A DNA stretch of 51,269 nt from Acidobacteriota bacterium (GCA_902812365.1 CADDZC010000021.1:1-51269), one strand, 5' to 3'; positions 31,850 to 40,781 are shown, numbered from the stretch's first letter. Made by a program: numbers and translations. Notes: generated by a model from the letters alone, not told the origin.

Positions 31850-33971
31850 AGCGGAATCCTATCGTGCCGGAGCGATCCACGCTAGGCGCCATCAGCAGAT
31901 ATTTTCCGTGCTGATCCAGACGGTAAGCCGCGGGGAAGTACCAGAGGGACCCCTGGGGCTGGTAGTAACTGCCCCCGCGCAAAACGGCGAAGCGCGTGTG
32001 CGTATCCTCGAACTCGTCCGTCCATTGCCACACATTGCCCACCAAGTCCGCCACGCCGAAGGGACTGGCTCCTGGCGGATGCGCGGTGACGTCATCAGGG
32101 CCGCGCAGCTTCCGCCCCTTGTCCGGCAGCGGCACCGCCGCGACGTTCCAGACATCGCCCCAGGGGTAAAGGCGTGCGTCTCGACCCTGGGCGGCATACT
32201 GCCACTCCCACTCGTGCGGAAGCCGCTTGCCGGCCCAGCGCGCATAGGCGCGAGCATCCTCGAGCGAGACCCAGGTGACGGGTTTCGCTGCCCATTCTTG
32301 CGGATAGGTGCCCTCTCGCCAGTCGCGCAAAAAGTTTTGATCGTCGCGCGGATGGTAATGCGTGGCCCTCAGAAATTGCCTGAATTCCGCGTTGGTGACG
32401 GGATAGCGGTCAATGTAGAAGGGCCGAATGGTCAAACGATGATCATGGTGGCGGCGCGGTGAATCCTCCCACGGATACTGGACGTCGACGCCCGCCTGAT
32501 CCCCTCCGGCAACTTCTACCCCCTCCACCTTGAAGTCAAAAGCGCCTCCCGGAATGAAAATCATTCCCGGCGGAGCGTCACGCGCGGGCGGCGTGGAGGG
32601 CGTCTCGATCATGTGCTGGGGAAGGAAGGCCCACTGGTCGGCGTAATCAGCCAATCTAGTGCGGGCGCGCCAATGCATTTCGGCCAGGAGGGCCCGCAGC
32701 GACCCGGAGAGCGGATGCGCCGCTGTGGCCAGCACGGCGCCAAAGCCCCGTGCTTCCAGGTCAAAGGCCAGCGTGGCGACTGACGGCCTCCGGGCATCGA
32801 ACTCCGGACGGAGCTCGCCGCCGTGCCACAAGTCGTAGTACCGGGTTCCAGGCTGAAAGGGAACTTGCAGCTCGCTTCCGGTAAGGTCGTACTCGTTCCG
32901 ATTAATTATCGTCCAGAGGGTTTGCTGTTCGCCGGGAAACTTGCTGGCGAAAACTCCGTACTGGAGAGTCGGAGTGTGCGGCTCCCAGCGCGGGCTAACC
33001 AGCAGGTTAGCCAAGGCCCGCTCGATTCTCATGATCCGCCGGAGGGCCTCCCGTTCGCGTGGCGTGAATCCGTTGTGGAATCCAATCACGTCCTCCTGGT
33101 CCGCGTAGCCGGCGCCGTTGAAGAAGGCGGCCTGGAGCCCGTCCAGGTGCTGACGACCACCGCTCGTGACCACCGGCATATGGCGGTGTTCCAGCCACTT
33201 GTACCGGCTGATCATGGGAACAAAAGGAAAGCTCCAGTAACCCCAAGTCATTGCATTCCAGGCCAGCGCTTCGTCGGGCGGCAGGCCTTCCGGTTGCAGG
33301 GCCAGGGGGTGCCCGAGGCGGTCAGCAGCGTCGCGAAACGCGCGCGGGACCCCGTCGAGCGTGTCGCCGAGCAGACCGTCGGCCCCGATGGCCGCCATCA
33401 GCCGCGCCTGCGCCGTCCAGTGCGGAACTCCCTCCTCCCGCGTGCCCTCGTCCCAAGGCGTTTCAGGAAACAGAACTCTCACACCGCGCCGGTGAAAGTC
33501 CGCCACCATCCGCCTGACCCCGCGGATTCCGCCCGGCAGGTCGCGCAGCCGGTCGTACTGGTTGCGGTCATCAACGCCAAGGTTCGGATACGTGTCCCAC
33601 ACTAAAACGCTATCCACTCCGCCAAACTCCTGATTCAGTCCGTCAAGGTAGCGGTCGACCGTGTACCGGCCCGCGAGCGGGTCGTAGAAGTTGCGCTCCT
33701 CGATCATCATCTGCACGCAGACGAAGTTGCGCTGCGTCCACTTGAGCTCGGGCCGTGTGTATTCAGACCCGTCGTATCCTATGCGGATCAGCCGCTCGCG
33801 GCGCCAGTGCTCGACGTCGGCCAGCCAAGCCTTGAAATCCGCGGGCGAGTTGGGACCGGGGATCTGGGCGTCGGCGGCCGGATAAGCGGTGTCCTGGGCG
33901 GCGAGTCTTCCCCAGGCAAAAATCACCACGAGGCCGGCCGCAAGACACAACCGATGGGTCGGCTGGAGCAC
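31830..33971 (-). CDS. Secreted glycosidase-like domain fused to a SUMF1/FGE-like domain
   Basis: A 713-residue secreted protein with a signal peptide (RLCLAAGLVVIFAWGRLAAQ). Residues about 40-440 look like a TIM barrel of the glycosidase type followed by a beta domain: VDSVLVWDTYPN, RGVRVLFPETPWDEG, IGADGLLGDTLDG and PVVTSGGRQHLDG resemble successive strand ends, with D203/D206 as candidate active residues. Residues 466-713 are a SUMF1-type domain (PPGMIFIPGGAFDF, FYIDRYPVTNAEFRQFL, LPHEWEWQYAAQG, LVGNVWQWTDEF, VLRGGSYY). The copper-binding cysteine pair of true formylglycine-generating enzymes is absent, so that activity is unlikely. The start is a GTG at 33971 with a poor ribosome site. 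The 3' end overlaps rhaT by 20 nt. The upstream sequence is a decayed permease gene. Confidence 0.78.
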   Translation of the reverse strand: MLQPTHRLCLAAGLVVIFAWGRLAAQDTAYPAADAQIPGPNSPADFKAWLADVEHWRRERLIRIGYDGSEYTRPELKWTQRNFVCVQMMIEERNFYDPLAGRYTVDRYLDGLNQEFGGVDSVLVWDTYPNLGVDDRNQYDRLRDLPGGIRGVRRMVADFHRRGVRVLFPETPWDEGTREEGVPHWTAQARLMAAIGADGLLGDTLDGVPRAFRDAADRLGHPLALQPEGLPPDEALAWNAMTWGYWSFPFVPMISRYKWLEHRHMPVVTSGGRQHLDGLQAAFFNGAGYADQEDVIGFHNGFTPREREALRRIMRIERALANLLVSPRWEPHTPTLQYGVFASKFPGEQQTLWTIINRNEYDLTGSELQVPFQPGTRYYDLWHGGELRPEFDARRPSVATLAFDLEARGFGAVLATAAHPLSGSLRALLAEMHWRARTRLADYADQWAFLPQHMIETPSTPPARDAPPGMIFIPGGAFDFKVEGVEVAGGDQAGVDVQYPWEDSPRRHHDHRLTIRPFYIDRYPVTNAEFRQFLRATHYHPRDDQNFLRDWREGTYPQEWAAKPVTWVSLEDARAYARWAGKRLPHEWEWQYAAQGRDARLYPWGDVWNVAAVPLPDKGRKLRGPDDVTAHPPGASPFGVADLVGNVWQWTDEFEDTHTRFAVLRGGSYYQPQGSLWYFPAAYRLDQHGKYLLMAPSVDRSGTIGFRCVVDAR

Positions 33972-33987
33972 CGCTCATAGTAGCACG

Positions 33988-35519
33988 GATTTTGAAGGGG
34001 CACGCCGGCAGCTGATCGGGCAGGCTCTCACGGAAAGCATCCTGCTCGCCGTCGCCCGGACCAGCGCCGGTATTCGGGTGGCGGTAGCGGCCGCGCGGTT
34101 CCTGCTGCGGCTGGCCTTCCAGAACGCGCACTTTTGCCCATCGGCCCCGTACCCTCGCCCATGGCATGGGCGTTTTCTTTCGGATTGGCCTTGGTGACGG
34201 GAGTCATCGTTGGCTCGGCTCCCGCCTGGTGGGCCACGCGCGCGGACCCCGCTGAGGCGCTGCGCGGGTCGGGCCACAGCACAGGCCATCGTTCCTCGCA
34301 TACCCGCATGACGCTACTGGTGGTGCAGGCTACGCTCTCGGTTGTCTTGGTCGCGGGTGCCACGATGCTGGCGCGAAGTCTGAACCAGCTCGAGCATCAA
34401 GACTTCGGTTATCAGGTCGACGGGCGCGTTCTCGTGGAGTGGCTGAATCCGCCGGCCGATTACACGGAGCCCCGGTTGGCGGCGCTTTACCGTGAGCTGG
34501 AAGCGCGGCTCAATCGCCTGCCCAGGGTGCGGGGCGGCGGCCTGGCACTCTACAATCCGCTCACTGACAACTGGGGCGAACTGATTGTGGTGGCCGGTCA
34601 TCCGTCCCCGAAACTGAGTGAAGAAGCGGACGCCTCTTGGGATCGTGTCAGCGCCAACGACCGTGAGAACTTCGGCATCACTCTCCTGCGCGGACGCTAC
34701 TTTACCTCCGCCGACAACGAAACCTCGGAGCCGGTGGCCATCGTCAGCCAAGCCTTCGTCCGGCGCTTTTTTCAAGCCGGGTGAAGATCCGCTCAATCAG
34801 CACTTCGGCCTCGATTTGCTGGAGAACGCCGGTAGGTTTCGGATTGTCGGTGTGGTGCGCGACGCCAAGTTTGCGGGCTGGGGACTGGACAAGCCGGCGC
34901 GCCCGATGTTTTGCGTCCCCTTGGTTCAGAATGTACGGTACACGAAAGGCGGGTTTCAGAAGCTGGAGTCGGCCTCGCACCGTGTCCGCGGTACCATGCT
35001 GGTCACGAACACGCCGGCGGCCCAGCTCGAACCGATGCTGAAGGGAACGCTGGCGGACGTCGATCCCGACCTGACGATGCTGAGCCTTCGAACGATGCGG
35101 GAGCAAATTAGCCTCTCCTTCGATCAGGAGCGCGCCGTATCCAGCCTCGCGGACCTGTCTGGGATCCTCGCCCTCGGGCTCGCTGCCGTGGGACTGTACG
35201 GCCTCACCGCTTACGAGGTGGCACAGAGAACGAATGAAATCGGCATTCGGATGGCCCTGGGCGCTGATCGGGCCAGAGTGATCCAACTGGTGCTGCTCGG
35301 AGCGCCCAAGAACGTGGCGCTGGGGTTGGCGCTCGGCTGCCGCTCGCCGTCGGCGCCGGACGCCTGGTGTCAGCCCGACTCTATGGCGTCTCCAGTTGGG
35401 ATCCGTTCGCGGTGAGCCTGGCTGCCGGGGCGCTGGCCATCTGCGGCTTCTTAGCGGCCGTTACACCGGCGCTCCGCGCGGCGCCGATCTCGCCCATGAA
35501 CGCGCTGAGGACTCCGTAG
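33988..35519 (+). pseudogene. Decayed MacB/FtsX-type ABC permease (ADOP family), truncated with three frameshifts
   Basis: Homology runs through three frame changes. It begins inside the family's first permease half with GARRQLIGQALTESILLA, without the MacB N-terminal region. It changes frame near 34112 to LPIGPVPSPMAWAFSFGLAL and APAWWATRADPAEALRG. It changes again at a six-T run (34767-34772), where VRRFF should continue into KPGEDPLNQHF. A third change near 35336 (one base missing in GGCTG) restores LPLAVGAGRLVSARLYGVSSWDP and the family-typical end PALRAAPISPMNALRTP, stop 35517-35519. Intact relatives are about 800 residues and export antimicrobials or lipoproteins. The 5' end is only 17 bp from the start of the divergent glycosidase/SUMF1 gene, so a rearrangement probably joined them. 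Some frameshifts could be sequencing errors, but three plus a truncation point to decay. Confidence 0.85.
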
Positions 35520-35713
35520 GGGCGCTCTGAAGAGGCAAAAAACCTCGCCCACTCTGTCGTTGGTCCGAAAAGGGCCCGGATCGCCGAAGGGAACATCGGG
35601 GTCGCCGATGCGAGGGTCGCCAGCCTGTCGGGCGCTTCGATTGCTCCAGGATCATAGGCGGAGCGCTCTTTGATATGGCGGGCTCCGTGAGGCGAACAGC
35701 CGGGAAGCGGCTT

Positions 35714-36868
35714 CTAGGATCCGCTCGGCTGAAACAATCGCGGTACGAAAGTCACCAGGTTGCGCCGCCAGACCATCCACGTGTGCAGGCCGGGCGTCTC
35801 AATGGCGGTAAAGTGGACGCCCTTCGAGGCGAGCCAGTCTCGCAGTTTGCGGTTCGCCGCGATGAGCCGGTCTTCCGTGCCGCAGGCCACCCAGAGCAGG
35901 CGGAGCTCCGAGTTGGCCTTGGAATCGAGCGAAGGGAATTCCGAGTCGAAATTCTCTCCGAGGCCGCCGGCGCTGAACGATCCGATCCACGAGAAACGGT
36001 CAAGGGCGTTGAGGCCGACGTATAAAGCCTCGGCCCCACCCATGGAAAGGCCGGCAATGGCGCGGGCGCTGCGGTCGCCGGATGCCCGATAAGCCCGCTC
36101 GACTTGGGGCATCACTTCGGTGAAGAGCGCGGCGCGGAACTTGTCCAGGTTGCGCCGTACCAGGTCGGCATGCTGGAACGCGGCAAAACCCTGGGCCAGA
36201 ATCTCCGGTTCTCCGTAACCGAGCGGCATCACCACGATCATGGGCCTGGCCGCGCCTTGTGCGATTAAGTTGTCCAGGATGATCGGGGCCCGGCCCACCG
36301 CGATCCAGGCGCTCGCATCATCGCTGTAACCGTGCAAGAGGTAAAGGACCGGGTAAGGTGTTGAGGCTTCCGGATTGTAATCGGGCGGCGTATAAACGAA
36401 GTAATCCCGGTCATCGCCCACCACGCTCGAGTGGTAGAAGTGATGATGGACCACGCCATGCGGCACAGCTCGTATCTCCCACGGCAGCGACGGGTCGGTC
36501 ACGTGCACCAGACTCTGAGGATTGAGCAGGCTCGGCTTGATGAGAGGGTTCGAGGGATCGATCAGAGCCACACCGTCGGCGACGAACGAATAACCATAAA
36601 TGTCGGGCTCGAGCGGCTCGGTGGTCAGGCTCCAAACCCCTTGGTTGTCTTTTCGCATCGGCAGGGCCTGATGGGCGCCTTCCCGGACCCACAGCACTTC
36701 TTTGGCGTTGGGATCGCGGAAGCGAAACGTCACGCGATGGTCCGCATGGACCTCCGGCGAGGCGATACGGGCCGGAGGAGTCGATGGCGGCACCGACTTC
36801 TGCTGCGCCCGCAGGCCGGCGGCAAAGACGAACAAAGTCGAAAGGGAAACCGGAAGCATGAGTCTCAC
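35714..36868 (-). CDS. Secreted alpha/beta-hydrolase esterase (Fes/feruloyl-esterase-like) with N-terminal beta domain
   Basis: A 384-residue protein with a signal peptide (MLPVSLSTLFVFAAGLRAQQ), an early-set/CBM48-like beta domain (about 35-125; VTFRFRDPNAKEVLWV and PDIYGYSFVADG are typical) and an alpha/beta-hydrolase esterase domain (about 140-380). The triad is visible: Ser in GLSMGG, Asp in ACGTEDRL and His in PGLHTW. The architecture matches esterases that release feruloyl or acetyl groups from hemicellulose, and siderophore esterases. The start is GTG 36868 or ATG 36859, three codons apart; the GTG leaves a basic residue ahead of the hydrophobic core. An inverted repeat at 36893-36916 lies just upstream. 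It appears monocistronic and divergent from the dehydrogenase cluster. Confidence 0.88.
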   Translation of the reverse strand: MRLMLPVSLSTLFVFAAGLRAQQKSVPPSTPPARIASPEVHADHRVTFRFRDPNAKEVLWVREGAHQALPMRKDNQGVWSLTTEPLEPDIYGYSFVADGVALIDPSNPLIKPSLLNPQSLVHVTDPSLPWEIRAVPHGVVHHHFYHSSVVGDDRDYFVYTPPDYNPEASTPYPVLYLLHGYSDDASAWIAVGRAPIILDNLIAQGAARPMIVVMPLGYGEPEILAQGFAAFQHADLVRRNLDKFRAALFTEVMPQVERAYRASGDRSARAIAGLSMGGAEALYVGLNALDRFSWIGSFSAGGLGENFDSEFPSLDSKANSELRLLWVACGTEDRLIAANRKLRDWLASKGVHFTAIETPGLHTWMVWRRNLVTFVPRLFQPSGS

Positions 36869-36892
36869 GGTTCGGGCAGAGTCCTTTCTCGC

Positions 36893-36916
36893 CTGAAGTG
36901 CCGGCGCTAACTTCAG
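36893..36916. promoter_or_regulatory. Inverted repeat upstream of the esterase gene
   Basis: CTGAAGT (36893-36899) and ACTTCAG (36910-36916) form a 7-bp dyad with a 10-bp centre, 24 bp before the esterase start. A TATACT-like -10 (minus strand, 36944-36939) lies just upstream of it, so the dyad falls near the transcript start. It could be an operator or a leader hairpin. Confidence 0.35.
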
Positions 36917-37099
36917 CGTTCGCGGCCGGCTGCAAGCGAGTATATACCACCCCGTCGCCGTCCGGTTTGCGGGGGCTTGGGGGGGTGAACCGGCGGAGTG
37001 TGAGCGGGCGTTTACGGTTAGGGTGTGGGAGGGTAAACTGAAGGCTGCGGATGGCGCTTTCGGGCCGTCATGGCGGGTGAGGAGAGTGGCCTTTATTCT

Positions 37100-38221
37100 A
37101 TGCCTTACCGAATCTTCGCGACTTGCGATGTCGGAAAAGACGCTCTGGATGTGCTGCGTCAGCGGGGGTATGAAGTGGAAGTTTACGACCGCCTCGAACC
37201 GCCGCCCAAGAGTTTGATTATTGAGAAGGTGCGTTCCGGGGTCGACGGCCTCATCACCACGTTACGCGACTCGATCGACGCCGAAGTCTTCGAGGCCGGG
37301 CGGGGAACGCTCAAGGTGGTGGCGCAAGACGCGGTGGGCTTTGATAATATCGACCGGGCCGCTGCCAATCGGTATCAGATTCCTTTCACCCACACACCGG
37401 ACGTGCTGACCGACGCCACGGCCGAGTTCGCGCTGTTGATCCTGGGGTGCGTGGCGCGCAAACTTTACCCGAGCGAGCGCCTGGTCCGCGAGAACCGCTG
37501 GGGGGCGTGGCACCCGTACTTGCCTTTCCTCGGCGATGAGGTGACGGGGAAGGTCATCGCCGTGATCGGCACGGGAAGAATCGGACGCGCCTTCATCAAA
37601 AAGGCCGTGGGTTTCGACGTGGATTTTCTGTGCTACCAGCCGCAACATCGCGACGAGGAGTTCGCGGGCAAAATTCAGGATGCCATGAACCTGCGTTTCC
37701 GGCTGGGCCTGTCGGCGGCGCGCTGCACGATCCGCTACGTTGCACTGGAGGAGGCGCTGCGGCATGCGGATTTTGTCAGCTTGCACGTGCCCCTGCTGTA
37801 TGAGCACGAGTCCCCGACGCCGACCTTCCACCTGATGAACGCGCAGACGCTCCGGCTGATGAAGCCGACCGCTTATCTGATCAATACCTCGCGCGGCCCG
37901 GTGGTGGACGAATCGGCTCTGGTGGAGGCGCTGAAGCAGGGAGTGATCGCCGGTGCGGCCCTCGATGTGTTCGAACGGGAGCCGCTGCCCCCCGATTCCC
38001 CGTTGCGCGATCCGGCGCTCGAGGACCGCTTGCGGCTGTTCAGCCACTTTGCGAGCGCCGGCCGCATCACGCGCCTTTCTGCCGACCCGAACAAGGGGAT
38101 GGCGGGACGATGCGTCCAGGGGTTGATCGATGTGCTGGAAGGGCGGTATGGCGGCAATCCGGCGAACGTCCCCTGGGTCGTCAACAAGGAGGCGTTTCAG
38201 GCGAGGGTGGTGGAGCGCTAG
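37100..38221 (+). CDS. D-isomer-specific 2-hydroxyacid dehydrogenase
   Basis: A 373-residue NAD(P)-dependent cytoplasmic dehydrogenase reducing a 2-keto acid or oxidising a D-2-hydroxy acid. The split catalytic domain (1-115 and the C-terminus) encloses a Rossmann domain with GTGRIG at 157-162. Catalytic residues: R265 (NTSRGPVVDE), Glu in FEREP (292-294) and H316 in FSHFASAG, where most relatives have PHxxS. It carries an insertion of roughly 30 residues after the second Rossmann strands (about 183-215, EEFAGKIQDAMNLRFRLG). ATG 37100 begins MPYRIFATCD, as such enzymes usually start. An in-frame ATG at 37070 adds ten residues; neither has a strong ribosome site. A flavin reductase gene follows after 38 nt, so an operon is likely. 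Confidence 0.92.
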   Translation: MPYRIFATCDVGKDALDVLRQRGYEVEVYDRLEPPPKSLIIEKVRSGVDGLITTLRDSIDAEVFEAGRGTLKVVAQDAVGFDNIDRAAANRYQIPFTHTPDVLTDATAEFALLILGCVARKLYPSERLVRENRWGAWHPYLPFLGDEVTGKVIAVIGTGRIGRAFIKKAVGFDVDFLCYQPQHRDEEFAGKIQDAMNLRFRLGLSAARCTIRYVALEEALRHADFVSLHVPLLYEHESPTPTFHLMNAQTLRLMKPTAYLINTSRGPVVDESALVEALKQGVIAGAALDVFEREPLPPDSPLRDPALEDRLRLFSHFASAGRITRLSADPNKGMAGRCVQGLIDVLEGRYGGNPANVPWVVNKEAFQARVVER

Positions 38222-38259
38222 GCCGGCGGCCCAGAAGTTCGTCAAGAGGGAGGATGGCG

Positions 38260-39006
38260 ATGAGCGAGGCGGTCGTGAGCACGGGCTCAGGTTACCGGGT
38301 ACGGCTGAAAAACCGGCGGGTGGTGGCTGATCGAACGATGGCCTTCGAGCTTGAACGCCCGGCGGGCTTCGTCTACAAGCCGGGACAATCGGCGGATCTG
38401 ACGCTGCTGGACCCGCCCGAAACCGATGCGAAAGGGAATGTTCGATCCTTTTCGATCGCCAGCGCTCCCGGGGAGCCGTCCCTGCTCTTTGCCACCCGAA
38501 TGCGCGACACCGCCTTTAAACGGACGCTGGCGGCGCTGCCGCTGGGCGCCGAAGTCAAGATGGAAGGGCCGTTCGGCAATTTGGTTCTGCACAACAATCC
38601 CTCGCGTCCGGCGGTCTTGATCGCCGGCGGCATTGGAATCACTCCGTTTCGCGGGATGGTCATGCAGGCGGCCGAGGCGCAGCTTCCCCACCGCATCTGG
38701 CTGTTCTATTCGAACCATCGCCCCGAAGACGCCGCTTTTCTCGACGAGCTGCAGGCGCTCGAGCAAAAAAATCTCCGCTACCGGCTCATCGCCACCATGA
38801 CCGCGCTTGAGGGCTCAAACCGCCCGTGGCAGGGTGAAACGGGAAGAATCGGGAAAGCGATGCTAGCCAAGTACCTGGCGGACGCCGCCAACGCGGTCTA
38901 TTATGTTGCCGGGCCGCCGGGCATGGTGGCCGCCCTGCGCGCCGTGCTGAACGACGCCGGAGTAGACGACGACGACATCCGCGCCGAGGAATTTCCCGGC
39001 TACTGA
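38260..39006 (+). CDS. Ferredoxin-NADP reductase-like flavoprotein
   Basis: A 248-residue cytoplasmic FNR-fold protein. The FAD domain (about 5-100) has the RSFSIAS motif that binds FAD, the NAD domain has GGIGITPFRGM and the C-terminal segment AGPPGMVAAL, and the protein ends EEFPGY, typical of FNR-like enzymes with a terminal aromatic. There is no 2Fe-2S domain, so it must use a separate electron carrier. GGGAGG sits 6 nt before ATG 38260; ATG 38254 directly abuts it and is less likely. It is transcribed with the 2-hydroxyacid dehydrogenase upstream and a DUF488 gene downstream. The electron partner is not encoded nearby. Confidence 0.9.
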   Translation: MSEAVVSTGSGYRVRLKNRRVVADRTMAFELERPAGFVYKPGQSADLTLLDPPETDAKGNVRSFSIASAPGEPSLLFATRMRDTAFKRTLAALPLGAEVKMEGPFGNLVLHNNPSRPAVLIAGGIGITPFRGMVMQAAEAQLPHRIWLFYSNHRPEDAAFLDELQALEQKNLRYRLIATMTALEGSNRPWQGETGRIGKAMLAKYLADAANAVYYVAGPPGMVAALRAVLNDAGVDDDDIRAEEFPGY

Positions 39007-39045
39007 CGCCTGGTGACGAAGGGCCCCGGCCCTGAGAGGAAACCG

Positions 39046-39582
39046 ATGCGCACCCAGCCGCTCCGAGTTATGACGGTTGGGCATTCGACGCGCACTCTTG
39101 ACGACTTCGTGGCTCTCCTGCGCGCCCACGGTGTGAAGCGGGTCATCGACGTGCGCACGATTCCCCGCTCGCGCCACAATCCCCACTTTGACCGCCGCAG
39201 CCTGGCTGCCCGACTGCGTTCGGCGCGCCTCCACTACCGGCACTTCGAGGCCCTCGGCGGGCTTCGGCACCCGCATCAAGACTCACCCAACACCGCTTGG
39301 CGGAATGCCTCCTTCCGAGGGTTCGCGGACTACATGCAGACCCGGGCCTTTCGAGAAGCTCTAGAGCGGCTCATTCGGCTGGCCCGCCAAGAGCCCGCCG
39401 CTCTGCTGTGCGCGGAGGCTGTGCCCTGGCGCTGCCATCGCTCCCTGATTGCGGATGCGCTCGCCGCGCGGGGCGTCCTGGTGGAGCACATCCTCGCGCC
39501 CGGTCGCCGCGCCCCGCACCGGTTAACCCCGTTCGCGCGGGTGCGGGGTCGCCGCGTCACCTATCCGGCGGAAGCCGGCTGA
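39046..39582 (+). CDS. DUF488 family protein
   Basis: A 178-residue small cytoplasmic protein. It begins with the family motif VGHSTRTLDDFVALLRAHGVKRV, then DVRTIPRSRHNPHF, and continues with RNASFRGFADYM, ALLCAEAVPWRCHRSLIAD (the conserved Cys and CHR-type cluster) and a basic C-terminus. The biochemical role of DUF488 is not established. GAGAGG 6 nt before ATG 39046 decides the start. It follows the flavin reductase by 39 nt and is the last of a three-gene run. Confidence 0.9.
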   Translation: MRTQPLRVMTVGHSTRTLDDFVALLRAHGVKRVIDVRTIPRSRHNPHFDRRSLAARLRSARLHYRHFEALGGLRHPHQDSPNTAWRNASFRGFADYMQTRAFREALERLIRLARQEPAALLCAEAVPWRCHRSLIADALAARGVLVEHILAPGRRAPHRLTPFARVRGRRVTYPAEAG

Positions 39583-39793
39583 CTTTGGCCGCGCTTCCTA
39601 AGCCGAGGCTTTTGGACGCGCACCTTCACTCGCACCCATTCGGCATCGCCGATGAAACCGCTGTGAAGGCTGATTGGGAGAAGCCGTCGGGTTGGAGAAG
39701 CGCGGGCGGTGCGAGGGAAGCGGCTGGCGGCGCTCGGTCGCGCCCGAGCCGTTGCGGACGACGGGGCCATGGGAGGTGTCAAGGTCGGGTGGC

Positions 39794-39810
39794 GGGCCGC
39801 CCGGCGGCCC
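39794..39810 (+). other. GC hairpin abutting the ribosome-binding site of the M28 peptidase
   Basis: GGGCCGC-CCG-GCGGCCC forms a 7-bp all-GC stem with a 3-nt loop, ending one base before the GGAAGG ribosome site (39811-39816). In the mRNA it could limit ribosome access. The other 200 nt of the 39583-39793 gap show nothing recognisable. Confidence 0.3.
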
Positions 39811-39823
39811 GGAAGGCGGCGGG

Positions 39824-40657
39824 GTGAGAAGATTGGTGCGAGCAGTATCGACGCTGGCGGCAGGGTTGGCGTTGCTGCCGGTAACCTGTTCATCCCAGAC
39901 GGCGCTCGCCGGCCTGAGAGCCCTGCCGCGCCCCACGGTCGAACGGCGGCTGCACGCGATGGTCTTGCCGAACGGGCGGCGGGAAAAGACGTTGAAAGCT
40001 CTCTTTATGGAAGCTGGATGCGGCGCCACATTGAGCGAGCAGGCCGTCCGCGGTCGCGCGGTCCCCAATCTGCTGTGCACGCTGCCGGGATTGACGGGTT
40101 CCCGGATCCTCGTCGGGGCCCATCTGGACCACGCCCGCCGAGGGTCGGGAGCGGTCGATAACTGGAGCGGCTCGTCGCTGCTTCCGAGCCTCTTCGAAAG
40201 TCTTAGCGCTCGCACGCTCCGCCATACCTTCATTTTTATCGCGTTCACAAGCGAAGAGCGCGGCCTGGCCGGATCCAAGTTCTACGTCGGGCATTTGGAT
40301 GCCCCTCAACTCGATCGCACTCGTGCCCTGATCAATGTGGACAGTCTCGGCCTCGGTCCGACGAAGGTTTGGGCGACTCATTCGGACGGCAAGCTGGTGC
40401 AGGCGTTGAACTCCGTGGCCGCCAGGCTCGGCGAGTCCGTCGAAGTGGTGAATGCTGACCGGGCGGCCCACGATGATTCCGAACCCTTCATTCAACGCCG
40501 GGTGCCCACCGTGGTGCTGCACTCCGTGACGCCATCAACGTTCGGTATTCTCCACAGCCACCGTGACGAGCTGGCCGTGGTGAGATTCGACGACTACTAT
40601 GAGTCATACCGTCTGATCCTTGCGTACCTGGCGTACTTGGACCAAAAACTTCCCTAG
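39824..40657 (+). CDS. Secreted M28-family zinc aminopeptidase
   Basis: A 277-residue single-domain M28 peptidase. An N-terminal signal (RAVSTLAAGLALLPVTCSS) could also be a lipoprotein signal ending at C22, although PVTC is not a classical lipobox. The co-catalytic zinc ligands are visible: H100 in GAHLDH, D112 in AVDNWSG, the SEERG pair E144/E145 (base and ligand), D173 in NVDSLG and H244 in LHSHRD. The start is a GTG at 39824 with GGAAGG 7 nt upstream; the open frame is longer but the upstream part has no family similarity. It probably releases amino acids from peptides in the periplasm. A tRNA gene on the other strand follows. Confidence 0.87.
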   Translation: MRRLVRAVSTLAAGLALLPVTCSSQTALAGLRALPRPTVERRLHAMVLPNGRREKTLKALFMEAGCGATLSEQAVRGRAVPNLLCTLPGLTGSRILVGAHLDHARRGSGAVDNWSGSSLLPSLFESLSARTLRHTFIFIAFTSEERGLAGSKFYVGHLDAPQLDRTRALINVDSLGLGPTKVWATHSDGKLVQALNSVAARLGESVEVVNADRAAHDDSEPFIQRRVPTVVLHSVTPSTFGILHSHRDELAVVRFDDYYESYRLILAYLAYLDQKLP

Positions 40658-40709
40658 TGGCGGCGGCCATAGGCTCAGCCTCGTTTCGCGAAACCGCATG
40701 AGGGGTGGG

Positions 40710-40781
40710 TAGCGGGGGGGAGGATCGAACTCCCGACCTAGGGATTATGAGACCCTCGCTCTACCACTGAGCTACCCCGCC
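40710..40781 (-). tRNA. tRNA with CAU anticodon (elongator Met or Ile2)
   Basis: A 72-nt cloverleaf: acceptor GGCGGGG/CCCCGCT (G1-U72 wobble), D-arm GCTC-AGTGGTA-GAGC, anticodon arm AGGGT-CTCATAA-TCCCT, variable AGGTC, T-arm GGGAG-TTCGATC-CTCCC, discriminator A. The last anticodon-stem pair (31-39) is U-U. CCA is not encoded. It lacks the three G-C pairs and the 1-72 mismatch of initiator tRNA, so it is not an initiator. CAU with loop CTCATAA fits elongator tRNA-Met, or tRNA-Ile2 if position 34 is lysidine-modified; sequence alone does not separate them. Confidence 0.9.

Noticed and set aside
31830-32575. Formylglycine-generating (sulfatase-activating) enzyme activity
   Set aside because: The domain matches SUMF1 but lacks the cysteines near the C-terminal RGGS motif, and no sulfatase gene is in the window.
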